Source of the DNA: JAGVSZ01 sp963716855
Lineage (GTDB): Bacteria; Pseudomonadota; Gammaproteobacteria; Burkholderiales; SG8-39
Length of the DNA stretch: 64,000 nt
NCBI GenBank assembly: GCA_963716855.1
Contig: CAVQUV010000019.1
Coordinates: forward strand, 512,411 to 576,410
Reading direction: 5' to 3'
Part shown: positions 11,394 through 19,238 of the stretch, one piece after another
How positions within the stretch are numbered: the first letter of the stretch is position 1
Layout of the letters: each line of letters opens with the position of its first letter
Notes under the pieces: model-generated
Databases searched by the model: none
Told to the model about the DNA's origin: nothing
What the model saw: only the letters and a program-made list of their open reading frames with translations
Made by a program: the position numbers and the translations under genes

Positions 11394-12746
11394 CTAAAAA
11401 TTTCGCTGAAACCAATCGCGCATCCGGCGCAGCGTCGTGCGGAACCCGCCCGTCTGCCGCGCGAGGATGCCGCGCTCGAACTGATGCCTGCCTTCGAGGA
11501 GCAGGCCGACCGCGGTCGCGTACCGCGGGCTCTGCACCACGTCCTGCAACCCGCCGGCGTAGCGCGGCACGCCGAGCCGCACCGGCATGTGGAAGATCTC
11601 CTCGCCGAGCTCGGCCATGCCCTGCATCACCGAGGAGCCGCCGGTCAGCACGATTCCGGACGACAGCAGCTCTTCGAAGCCCGACTGCCGCAGCACCTGC
11701 TGCACGAGCGTGAAGAGCTCCTCCGCTCGCGGCTCGATCACCTCGGCGAGGGTCTGTCGCGACAGCTGGCGCGGCGCGCGATCGCCGAGCCCCGGCACGT
11801 CGATCATCTCGTTCGGATCGGCGAGCTGTCGCAGCGCGCAACCGTGGCGCAGCTTGATCAGCTCGGCCTCGGGCGTCGGCGTGCGCAGCGCCATGGCGAT
11901 GTCGTTGGTCACCTGGTCGCCGGCGATCGGGATGACGGCGGTGTGGCGAATCGCGCCTTCGCGGAAGATCGCGACGTCGGTCGTCCCGCCCCCGATGTCC
12001 ACGAGCGCGACGCCGAGCTCCTTTTCGTCGTCGGACAGGACCGCGATCGACGAGGCGAGCGGCTGCAGAATCAGGTCCGCCACGTCGAGTCCGCAGCGGC
12101 GCACGCACTTCACGATGTTCTGCGCCGCGCTCACCGCGCCGGTGACGATGTGCACCTTCACCTCGAGCCGCACCCCGGACATCCCGAGGGGCTCGCGGAT
12201 GCCGTCCTGCCCGTCGACGAGGAACTCCTGGGTCAGGATGTGCAGCACCTGCTGGTCGGTCGGAATCGGCATCGCGCGCGCGGTCTCGATCGCGCGGTCG
12301 ATGTCGATCGGCGTCACCTCCTTGTCCTTGACCGCCACCATCCCGGTCGAGTTAAAGCTGCGGATGTGACTGCCGGCGATCCCGGTGAAGACGCGCTGGA
12401 TCTTGCAGTCGGCCATCAGCTCGGCCTCCTCGAGCGCGCGCTGAATGGCGTTGACGGTCGACTCGATGTTGACTACGACCCCTTTCTTGAGGCCCTTCGA
12501 GTCGTGGCTGCCCATGCCGATGACGTTGAGCCGCCCGTCCGGGAGCAGGTCGGCCACCACCGCCACCACCTTGGAGGTGCCGATGTCCAGCCCGACGATC
12601 AGGTTGCGGGTGTCGCGGCGCGCGCGCGTGACCAGCGGCGAGCGCGACGGCGCGGGCTCCGCCAGCACCTCGGCCAGCGCCTCGGGATCGTAGCTCCGCG
12701 CGATCGCTTCCGGACCGGCGGCGGCGAAACTGAGCTGCTTCTTCAT
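11394..12746 (-). CDS. ftsA: Cell division protein FtsA
   Basis: FtsA is the actin-like ATPase that tethers FtsZ to the membrane and recruits later division proteins. The 450-residue product has the phosphate-1 loop 'IVGLDIGTSKVVAVVADLL', the phosphate-2 loop 'ALVDIGGGTTDVAIF', the adenosine motif 'GIVLTGGSSVMQGM', and the C-terminal amphipathic helix (MRDWFQRNF) that inserts in the membrane. Its N-terminus is about 40 residues longer than E. coli FtsA before the first ATPase motif, which is common in Betaproteobacteria. The ATG at 12746 follows AGAGGAA. It starts 18 bases after ftsQ ends. Confidence 0.97.
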   Translation of the reverse strand: MKKQLSFAAAGPEAIARSYDPEALAEVLAEPAPSRSPLVTRARRDTRNLIVGLDIGTSKVVAVVADLLPDGRLNVIGMGSHDSKGLKKGVVVNIESTVNAIQRALEEAELMADCKIQRVFTGIAGSHIRSFNSTGMVAVKDKEVTPIDIDRAIETARAMPIPTDQQVLHILTQEFLVDGQDGIREPLGMSGVRLEVKVHIVTGAVSAAQNIVKCVRRCGLDVADLILQPLASSIAVLSDDEKELGVALVDIGGGTTDVAIFREGAIRHTAVIPIAGDQVTNDIAMALRTPTPEAELIKLRHGCALRQLADPNEMIDVPGLGDRAPRQLSRQTLAEVIEPRAEELFTLVQQVLRQSGFEELLSSGIVLTGGSSVMQGMAELGEEIFHMPVRLGVPRYAGGLQDVVQSPRYATAVGLLLEGRHQFERGILARQTGGFRTTLRRMRDWFQRNF

Positions 12747-12763
12747 GGCGTTCCTCTTCTCGT

Positions 12764-13516
12764 CTAGCTGCGCTTGCGCGCGACGTTGTCGGTGTCGCCG
12801 CCCTGCGGCAGGTCGGGCACGCGGATCGCGAACCCGTTCGGGTAGCGCAGGTCGACGTAATCGAGCCTGCGGTTGAGGCTCGCGACGACGCGCGGATAGG
12901 TCGCGACGAACCGGGCGAGCCGCGCTTCCACGGGCGAGCGCGCCTGGTCGCGTCCGAGCTCGAGGACGAGCCCGTTTGCGAGCTTCACCTGCCAGGCGTA
13001 ACGGGCCGAGAGCGCGACCTGCACGGGCGCGACGGCGAGCGGTGCGAGCAGCTCGCGCATCGCCAGATAGCGGCGCGTCACCTCGCGCTCCGTCCCCGGC
13101 GGCCCGGAGAGTTGCGGCAACGGCGCTTCGGTCGCGCCCTCGAACAGCTCGCCTTGCTCGCTCACCAGGCGCGTGCCCGACCAGCGCGCGAGGGGGCGGT
13201 GCTCCTCGATCCGCACGACGAGCCGGTCCGGCCATTCGCGCCGCACGTCGACGCGACGCACCCACGGCAGCTCGGCCACCAGCCGGCGGACCTCGTCGAG
13301 ATTCATGCCGAAGAAGTTCCCCGCCACGCGGCCGGCGAGCTGTCCGTGCACTGCCTGCGCGTCGATGTGGGCGAGGTCGCCGGTAAGCGCCACCGCGCGC
13401 ACCGGCGCCTGGGCCGTGCGGAGCGCGGCCTGCCAAAGGAGCGCCGCGCAAAGGACGGCGCCCGCGACGTAGAGCGCGTCCGCGGCAAGGTTCAGGAGGC
13501 GCGGGTTATCCCACAT
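12764..13516 (-). CDS. ftsQ: Cell division protein FtsQ
   Basis: FtsQ is a bitopic inner-membrane protein that links FtsB/FtsL and FtsW/FtsI to the divisome. The 250-residue product starts MWDNPRLLN, has one membrane segment in about residues 10-35, then a POTRA domain ('VRAVALTGDLAHIDAQAV', 'FFGMNLDEVRRLV', 'LPWVRRVDVRREWPDRLVVRI') and the FtsQ-specific domain ending 'LDYVDLRYPNGFAIRVP'. The start overlaps the ddl stop by 11 bases. Confidence 0.95.
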   Translation of the reverse strand: MWDNPRLLNLAADALYVAGAVLCAALLWQAALRTAQAPVRAVALTGDLAHIDAQAVHGQLAGRVAGNFFGMNLDEVRRLVAELPWVRRVDVRREWPDRLVVRIEEHRPLARWSGTRLVSEQGELFEGATEAPLPQLSGPPGTEREVTRRYLAMRELLAPLAVAPVQVALSARYAWQVKLANGLVLELGRDQARSPVEARLARFVATYPRVVASLNRRLDYVDLRYPNGFAIRVPDLPQGGDTDNVARKRS

Positions 13517-14444
13517 GGTTCGCGTCCGTCGGATCGCCCACCGTCGCCAGCTCGAGGATGCGGATGCACAAGTCATCGAAGGACATGCCGGCCTGGCGCG
13601 CCGCCATCGGGACGAGGGAGTGATCGGTCATCCCGGGCGAAGTGTTGACCTCGAGGAAGTGCGGGCTGCCTGCGCGGTCGAGCATCAGGTCGACGCGCCC
13701 CCAGCCCCGGCACCCCAGCACGTCGAACGCGCGGATCACCGCGCGCTGGATTTCGCGCTCCTCGTTCGCCGGCAGCCCGCACGGGCAGATGTAGCGCGTG
13801 TCGTCGGCGACGTACTTCGCCTCGTAGTCGTAGAAGTCGCGCGGCGTCTCGAGCCGGATGAGCGGCAGCGCCTCGCGCCCGAGGACGCCGGCGGTGAGCT
13901 CCGGCCCGACGATGAACTGCTCGGCGATCACCAGCGGGTCGTAGTTCGCGGCGAGCGCGTAGGCCTCCTCGAGGTCGGCGGCGCGGCGCACCTTGCTCAT
14001 GCCGATCGACGAACCCTCGTTCGCCGGCTTCACCATGATCGGCAGGCCGAGGCGCTCCGCGACGGCGCGGAAGTCGCTGTCCGCGCCGAGCAGCTCGTAG
14101 CGCGGCGTCGGCACCCCCGCCGCCTGCCACACCAGTTTGGTGCGCCACTTGTCCATCGCGAGCGCGCTCGCGAGCACGCCCGACCCGGTGTACGGGATCC
14201 CGGCGAGCTCGAGCACCCCCTGCAGCGTGCCGTCCTCGCCGAATCGGCCGTGCAGCGCAATGAAGACGCGGTCGAAGCGCGCGCGGAACAGCTCCTCGAG
14301 GCCGCGATCGCGCGGATCGAACGCGTGAGCGTCGACGCCCTGCCGCTGGAGCGCGGCGAGCACCATCGATCCGCTCTTGAGCGACACCTCGCGCTCCGCG
14401 GAGCGCCCGCCCAGGAGAACGCCGACCTTGCCGAAGCGGCTCAT
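13506..14444 (-). CDS. ddl: D-alanine--D-alanine ligase
   Basis: Ddl joins two D-Ala with ATP to make the dipeptide that MurF adds to the peptidoglycan precursor. The 312-residue product is an ATP-grasp enzyme: 'GVLLGGRSAEREVSL' at the N-terminus, 'FIALHGRFGEDGTLQG', the phosphate-binding loop 'KPANEGSSIGMSKV', and the metal-binding end 'FLEVNTSPGMTDHSL'. The ATG at 14444 overlaps the murB stop as ATGA, so translation is coupled. Confidence 0.96.
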   Translation of the reverse strand: MSRFGKVGVLLGGRSAEREVSLKSGSMVLAALQRQGVDAHAFDPRDRGLEELFRARFDRVFIALHGRFGEDGTLQGVLELAGIPYTGSGVLASALAMDKWRTKLVWQAAGVPTPRYELLGADSDFRAVAERLGLPIMVKPANEGSSIGMSKVRRAADLEEAYALAANYDPLVIAEQFIVGPELTAGVLGREALPLIRLETPRDFYDYEAKYVADDTRYICPCGLPANEEREIQRAVIRAFDVLGCRGWGRVDLMLDRAGSPHFLEVNTSPGMTDHSLVPMAARQAGMSFDDLCIRILELATVGDPTDANHVG

Positions 14445-15376
14445 AGCCCTGCCACCGCCTCTCCGATGATCCGCACCTCGGGCACGAGCGCGACGCCGAA
14501 GCGTTTCAGCACGGCCGCGCGGGCGTGCTCGATCAGCGCCTCGATGTCCGCGGCGGACGCCTTTCCGCCCGGGTTCACGATGAAGTTCGCGTGCTTCTCC
14601 GAGATCCGCGCATTGCCGATCGCGTAGCCCTTGAGGCCGCACGCCTCGACGAGGCGCGCCGCGTGGTCGTCGGGCGGGTTGCGGAAGATCGAGCCCGCGT
14701 TGGGCAGGTTCAGCGGCTGCGTCGCAGTACGCTTGTCGAGCAGCGTCTTGATCCGCTCGCGCGCCCGCGCTCCGTCCCCGGGCGGGAAGCGGAACCAGGC
14801 GCCCGCGAACCACTCGTCCGTGCCTAGTGCGCCTCCCTTGAGCGCGACGTGCCGGTAACCGGTCTCGAACTCGCGGGCGGTGCGCGCGTGCACCGCGCCG
14901 TGCCGGTCGATCGTGTCGACGCGCTCGACGAACGCCCAGGTCTCCGACCCGTAGCAGCCGGCGTTCATCGCGAGCGCCCCGCCGATCGTGCCGGGAACGC
15001 CGGCGAGGAACTCCGCGCCCTCGAGCCCGTGCGCCGCCGCGAAGCGCGCGACCTTCGGGCTCGCCGCGCCCGCCTCCGCGTACACCAGATCGTCGTCGAG
15101 CCGGATCTTGCCGCGGGTGTCGTGCATCAGGATGACCGTGCCGCGGAATCCGCCGTCGCGAACGAGGAGATTGGAGCCCAGGCCGACGAAGCACACGCGC
15201 TCGCCGTCCGGCAGCGTGCGCAGGAACGACTGGAGGTCGTCCAGGTCCGCGGGCGCATACGCGCGCGCCGCGCGCCCGCCGGCGCGCCAGCTCACGTGCT
15301 TCGCCATCGGCTCGTTCTCGAGGAGCCGGCCGCGGAGCGGCGTGCGCGCGAGCTGTACGGGCTCGATCATCGGCAT
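14441..15376 (-). CDS. murB: UDP-N-acetylenolpyruvoylglucosamine reductase MurB
   Basis: MurB reduces UDP-GlcNAc-enolpyruvate to UDP-MurNAc using NADPH and FAD, in the cytosol. The 311-residue product has the FAD-binding core 'FVGLGSNLLVRDGGFRG' and 'FLAGVPGTIGGALAMNAGCYG', and the active-site segment 'NAGSIFRNP' with the catalytic Ser, plus a C-terminal 'EKHANFIVNPGG'. Two starts are possible: 15376 (MPMIEPV) and 15370 (MIEPV); the latter makes an exact ATGA overlap with the murC stop. The order murC-murB-ddl is typical for Betaproteobacteria. Confidence 0.96.
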   Translation of the reverse strand: MPMIEPVQLARTPLRGRLLENEPMAKHVSWRAGGRAARAYAPADLDDLQSFLRTLPDGERVCFVGLGSNLLVRDGGFRGTVILMHDTRGKIRLDDDLVYAEAGAASPKVARFAAAHGLEGAEFLAGVPGTIGGALAMNAGCYGSETWAFVERVDTIDRHGAVHARTAREFETGYRHVALKGGALGTDEWFAGAWFRFPPGDGARARERIKTLLDKRTATQPLNLPNAGSIFRNPPDDHAARLVEACGLKGYAIGNARISEKHANFIVNPGGKASAADIEALIEHARAAVLKRFGVALVPEVRIIGEAVAGL

Positions 15377-16752
15377 GGCAGCTTCTGGGGCACGCCGCCG
15401 ATCGACCCGGCGCCCATGGTCACGACGACGTCGCCGTCGCGCGCCACCTGCAGGATCGCCGCGGGCAGGTCGGCGATCGACTCGACGAAAATCGGCTCGA
15501 CCTTCCCGGCGACGCGAACCGCGCGCGCCAGGGCCCGTCCGTCGGCCGCGACGATCGGCTGCTCGCCGGCCGGGTACACCTCGGCGAGCAGCAGTGCGTC
15601 GGCGGTCGAGAGCACGCGCACGAAGTCCTCGAACAGGTCGCGCGTGCGTGTGTAGCGGTGCGGCTGAAACGCGAGCACGACACGCCGCCCCGGGTACGCA
15701 CCGCGTGCGGCATCCAGCGTGGCGGCCATCTCGGCGGGGTGATGGCCGTAGTCGTCGACGAGGGCGAAGCTGCCGCCGGACGCGAGCGCGACCTCGCCGC
15801 AGCGCTGGAAGCGGCGGCCGACGCCGTGGAACTCGGCGAGCGCCTTGAGCATCGCGGCGTCGGAGACGCCGAGCTCGGTGCCGACGGCGATCGCCGCGAG
15901 CGCGTTCTGCACGTTGTGCCGGCCGGGCAGGTTGAGCCGCACGTCGAGCGCGCCGGGCACGCCCTCCCGGATGGCGCGGAAGCACATCTCGGTGCCGCAC
16001 GGCTCGACGCCTTCGGCGCGCACCATCGCGTCACGCGCGAAACCGTAGGTGACGACCGGCTTCGACACGAACGGCATGATCTCGCGCACGTTCGCGTCGT
16101 CGGCGCACAGGATTGCGCTGCCGTAGAAAGGCAGGTTCTGGAGGAACTGCACGAACGCCTGCTTCAGCTTGGCGAAGTCGTGCTGGTAGGTCTCCATGTG
16201 GTCGGCGTCGATGTTCGTGACGATCGCCATGACCGGCAGGAGGTGCAGGAACGAGGCGTCCGACTCGTCGGCCTCGACGACGATGAACTCGCCCGAGCCG
16301 AGGCGCGCGTTCGAGGCGGCGGCGGTCAGCCGCCCGCCGATCACGAAGGTCGGGTCGAGGCCGCCGGCTGCGAGCACGCTCGCCACCAGGCTGGTCGTCG
16401 TGGTCTTGCCGTGCGTGCCGGCGATCGCGACGCCCTGCTTCAGCCGCATCAGCTCGGCGAGCATCAGCGCGCGCGGCACGACCGGGATGCGTCGGCTGCG
16501 CGCGGCAAGCACTTCGGGGTTGTCCGACTTGACCGCGGTCGAGATCACGACCGCATCCGCGCCGCCGACGTTGTCGGCGCCGTGCCCGATGCTCACCTTC
16601 GCGCCGAGCGTCTCGAGGCGCTGCGTCGCGGCATTCGCGGCGAGATCCGAGCCGCTCACCTGGTAGCCGAGGTTCGCGAGCACCTCGGCGATGCCGCTCA
16701 TCCCGGATCCCCCGATGCCGACGAAGTGGATGCGTTTCACCTTATGCCGCAT
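15367..16752 (-). CDS. murC: UDP-N-acetylmuramate--L-alanine ligase MurC
   Basis: MurC adds L-Ala to UDP-MurNAc. The 461-residue product has the Rossmann start 'IHFVGIGGSGMSGIAEVL', the ATP loop GTHGKTTTTS, 'VEADESDASFLHL', 'NIDADHMETY', and 'VDDYGHHPAEMAAT' in the Mur ligase C-terminal domain. The ATG at 16752 gives MRHKVKRIHF. Just upstream, a second stretch coding VKHKVKHIHLG begins at a GTG that overlaps the expected murG stop; it looks like a decayed copy of the murC start (see repeat entry). Confidence 0.96.
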   Translation of the reverse strand: MRHKVKRIHFVGIGGSGMSGIAEVLANLGYQVSGSDLAANAATQRLETLGAKVSIGHGADNVGGADAVVISTAVKSDNPEVLAARSRRIPVVPRALMLAELMRLKQGVAIAGTHGKTTTTSLVASVLAAGGLDPTFVIGGRLTAAASNARLGSGEFIVVEADESDASFLHLLPVMAIVTNIDADHMETYQHDFAKLKQAFVQFLQNLPFYGSAILCADDANVREIMPFVSKPVVTYGFARDAMVRAEGVEPCGTEMCFRAIREGVPGALDVRLNLPGRHNVQNALAAIAVGTELGVSDAAMLKALAEFHGVGRRFQRCGEVALASGGSFALVDDYGHHPAEMAATLDAARGAYPGRRVVLAFQPHRYTRTRDLFEDFVRVLSTADALLLAEVYPAGEQPIVAADGRALARAVRVAGKVEPIFVESIADLPAAILQVARDGDVVVTMGAGSIGGVPQKLPCR

Positions 16753-16789
16753 GGCTACCCAAGTGGATGTGCTTGACCTTGTGCTTCAC
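16720..16789 (-). repeat. Imperfect tandem duplication of the murC translation start
   Basis: On the minus strand, 33 bases from the GTG at 16789 code VKHKVKHIHLG and then run into a TAA at 16742. The real murC start at 16752 codes MRHKVKRIHFV. The two 33-base units agree at about 23 positions by eye, with most differences at third or conservative positions. The GTG overlaps the murG stop that would be used without the frameshift (GTGA), as expected for an ancestral coupled murC start. Confidence 0.6.
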
Positions 16790-17848
16790 CGGGCAAGCTC
16801 CATGCACGCCTCGGCCACGGCGCGGGTCGCGTCCGGCTTGCCGAGGGCGCGCGCCCTGGATCGCCATCGCGAGCAGCTGCTCGCGCGAAAGTCCGCGCAG
16901 GATCCCGGCGAGCGCCTCCGGCGTGAGATCGCGCTGCTGCACGAGCACGCCTGCGCCCGCATCGGCGAGGTAGCGCGCGTTCGTCGTCTGGTGATCGTCG
17001 ACCGCGAACGGGAACGGCACGAGGATTGCCGCGACCCCTGCGGCCGCCAGCTCGGCGACGGTCGTCGCTCCTGCGCGGCAGATGACCAGATCGGCCGCCG
17101 CATACGCCTGCGCCATGTCGTCGATGAAGGCGACCGCGCTCGCCGCGACGCCGGCGCGCGCGTAGTTCGCGCGCAGCGCATCGACGTGCTTCGCGCCGGA
17201 TTGATGCGTGACGATCGGCCGCACGTCGGCCGGAAGGAGCGCCATCGCGCTCGGCACGATGTCGTTCAGCGCCGCGGCCCCCAGGCTCCCGCCGACCACG
17301 AGGATGCGCAGCGGTCCGCCGCGCCCGGTGAAGCGCTCGGGGGGCGGTGCGACGCGCACGATCGCCTCGCGCACCGGGTTGCCGACGAAAATCGCCTTGC
17401 GTAGCGCGCGGGGAAACGCGACGAGCACCCGATCGGCTACGCCGGCGAGCACGCGGTTCGCGAGCCCCGCGACCGAGTTCTGCTCGTGGATCGCCAGCGG
17501 CCGGCCGAGGAGCGCCGCCATCATTCCGCCGGGGAACGCGATGTAGCCCCCCATCCCGAGCACCACGTCCGGCCGGTGCATACGCAGCGCGCGCAGGGAC
17601 TGCCAGAACGCCACGAGCAGATTGAGCGGCAGCAGGAGCTTCGCGGCGAGGCCCTTCCCGCGCAGGCCGGAGAAGCGCACCCACGCCATCTCGTAGCCGT
17701 GCTTGGGCACCAGCGTCGCCTCCATCCCGGTGCGCGCGCCGAGCCACACCACGCGCCAGCCGAGCACGCGGAGATGGTCGGCGACCGCTAGTGCGGGGAA
17801 GACGTGTCCGCCGGTGCCGCCCGCCATGATCATGATGCTTCGAGCCAC
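16742..17848 (-). CDS. murG: UDP-GlcNAc:undecaprenyl-PP-MurNAc-pentapeptide transferase MurG, 3' end frameshifted
   Basis: MurG makes lipid II from lipid I at the inner face of the membrane. The GT28 glycosyltransferase is clear: 'IMAGGTGGHVFPALAVADHL', 'GYIAFPGGMMAALLGRPLAIHEQN', 'VVGGSLGAAALND', 'CRAGATTVAELAAAGVAAILVPFP', 'DDHQTTNARYLADAGAG'. After 'QLLAMAIQ' near 16862 the frame changes: the family ending (ARALGKPDATRAVAEACMELAR, as two pieces) lies in another frame and stops at 16786. One extra G in the CAGGGCG run would explain it. As read, the protein has a foreign 25-residue tail and overlaps murC. Since MurG is essential, a sequencing or assembly error is as likely as a real change. 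Confidence 0.93.
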   Translation of the reverse strand: MARSIMIMAGGTGGHVFPALAVADHLRVLGWRVVWLGARTGMEATLVPKHGYEMAWVRFSGLRGKGLAAKLLLPLNLLVAFWQSLRALRMHRPDVVLGMGGYIAFPGGMMAALLGRPLAIHEQNSVAGLANRVLAGVADRVLVAFPRALRKAIFVGNPVREAIVRVAPPPERFTGRGGPLRILVVGGSLGAAALNDIVPSAMALLPADVRPIVTHQSGAKHVDALRANYARAGVAASAVAFIDDMAQAYAAADLVICRAGATTVAELAAAGVAAILVPFPFAVDDHQTTNARYLADAGAGVLVQQRDLTPEALAGILRGLSREQLLAMAIQGARPRQAGRDPRRGRGVHGACPVKHKVKHIHLGSHAA

Positions 17849-18096
17849 TCGTCCAGTTCGCTCCAGCTCATCCGCAGCCCCTCCGCCGGGGTCAGCGTGC
17901 GTTCGGTGGTCCCGCCGTTCTCGCCAGCGATGCTGGCCGCGTCGTCGGCGCCGGTCAGGGCGCCGAGCGTCACGTCCGCGTCATCGGCGAGAGCGGCGGG
18001 TTCGGTCGGGGGTGCCTCCAGCGCGATGTGCGTCGCCTCGTGCGCAAGGAATCGCAGCGCGGTTGGCAGCGTCTCGATTTCGAGCGTTCGCCTCAT
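17830..18096 (-). CDS. Unknown 88-residue protein between ftsW and murG
   Basis: An 88-codon frame begins at an ATG that overlaps the ftsW stop as ATGA and ends 19 bases inside murG, so it is fitted exactly into the operon. The product is acidic (many Asp/Glu and Thr in 25-70), starts MRRTLEIETLPTALRFLAHE, and ends with WSELDEWLEAS. There is no signal peptide, membrane segment or motif I recognise. The ftsW-murG junction is normally direct in relatives, so this is an insertion of coding or once-coding sequence. The tight double overlap supports real translation; function is unknown. Confidence 0.55.
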   Translation of the reverse strand: MRRTLEIETLPTALRFLAHEATHIALEAPPTEPAALADDADVTLGALTGADDAASIAGENGGTTERTLTPAEGLRMSWSELDEWLEAS

Positions 18097-19238
18097 GTTC
18101 TCTGCCCTCCCATCAGCGCACGGTTTTCGCAGTCCACCCGCAGCAGGATCGCCAGCGCCACGCAGTTGGCGAGGAGCGCACTGCCCCCGAAGCTCATGAA
18201 CGGCAGCGTGAGCCCCTTGGTCGGCAGCACGCCGAGGTTCACGCCCATGTTGATGAACGCCTGCACGCCGAACCACACGGCGATGCCCTGCGCGACGAGC
18301 GCGCCGAACGACCGCTCGAGCAGCGCGGCGCGGCGCCCGATCGCGAACGCGCGCAGGCACAGCCACGCGAACAGGGCCACGACGACCGCGACGCCGACGA
18401 ATCCGAGCTCCTCGCCGATCACCGCGAGCAGGAAGTCGGTGTGCGCCTCGGGCAGGTAGTGCAGCTTCTCGACGCTGCCGCCGAGACCCACGCCGAGCCA
18501 CTCGCCGCGCCCGAACGCGATCAGGGAGTGCGACAGCTGGTAGCCGCGGCCGAACGCGTCGGCCCACGGATCCATGAAGCCGAAGATGCGCTGGATGCGA
18601 TACGGAGACGAGACGACCAGCACGGCGAACCCGGACGCCGCGAGCCCCACCAGGCCCGCGAACCACCTGCCGTTCATGCCGCCGAGGAACAGCGTCCCCA
18701 TCGCGATCGCGCAGATCACGACGAAGGCGCCGAAGTCCGGCTCGCGCAGGAGCAGCCAGCCGACGACGAGCATCACGGCGAGCATCGGCAGCAGCCCGCG
18801 GCGGAAGCTGTGCATGAGCGCGTGCTTCCGCACGGTGTAGTCGGCCGCGTAGAGCACCACCGCGACCTTCATCAGCTCGGAGGGCTGCAGGTTCACGAAG
18901 CCGAGCGGCAGCCAGCGCCGCGCGCCGTTCACCTCCCGACCGATGCCCGGCACGAGCACCAGCGCGAGCAGCACCACGCCGGCCACGAAGAGCCACGGCG
19001 CGGCGCGCTGCCACGCCCGCAGCGGGACCTGGAACGCCACGGCCGCGGCCACCACGCTCGCGGCGAGAAACGCCGCATGCCGCGCCAGGTACCAGCTCGC
19101 CTGCCCGCCGGTGAAGCGCGCGCTCTCGGACGTCGCGATCGAGGCCGAGTACACCATCACCAGTCCGAGCGTGAGCAGGAGGAGCGCCGTCCACACGACG
19201 CTCTCGTCGTATTCCGAGGCGCGCCGCTCAGTGCGCAT
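18093..19238 (-). CDS. ftsW: Peptidoglycan glycosyltransferase FtsW
   Basis: FtsW is the SEDS-family polymerase that makes septal glycan with FtsI. The 381-residue product has about ten membrane segments. Family motifs are 'GGQASWYLARHAAF', 'PGIGREVNGARRWLPLG', 'LQPSELMKVAVVLYAADY', 'GRGYQLSHSLIAFGRGEW', 'GVGLGGSVEKLHYLPEAHTDF' and 'LPTKGLTLPFMSFGGSALLAN'. It overlaps murD by 11 bases and ends in an ATGA overlap with the next small gene. Confidence 0.96.
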   Translation of the reverse strand: MRTERRASEYDESVVWTALLLLTLGLVMVYSASIATSESARFTGGQASWYLARHAAFLAASVVAAAVAFQVPLRAWQRAAPWLFVAGVVLLALVLVPGIGREVNGARRWLPLGFVNLQPSELMKVAVVLYAADYTVRKHALMHSFRRGLLPMLAVMLVVGWLLLREPDFGAFVVICAIAMGTLFLGGMNGRWFAGLVGLAASGFAVLVVSSPYRIQRIFGFMDPWADAFGRGYQLSHSLIAFGRGEWLGVGLGGSVEKLHYLPEAHTDFLLAVIGEELGFVGVAVVVALFAWLCLRAFAIGRRAALLERSFGALVAQGIAVWFGVQAFINMGVNLGVLPTKGLTLPFMSFGGSALLANCVALAILLRVDCENRALMGGQRT

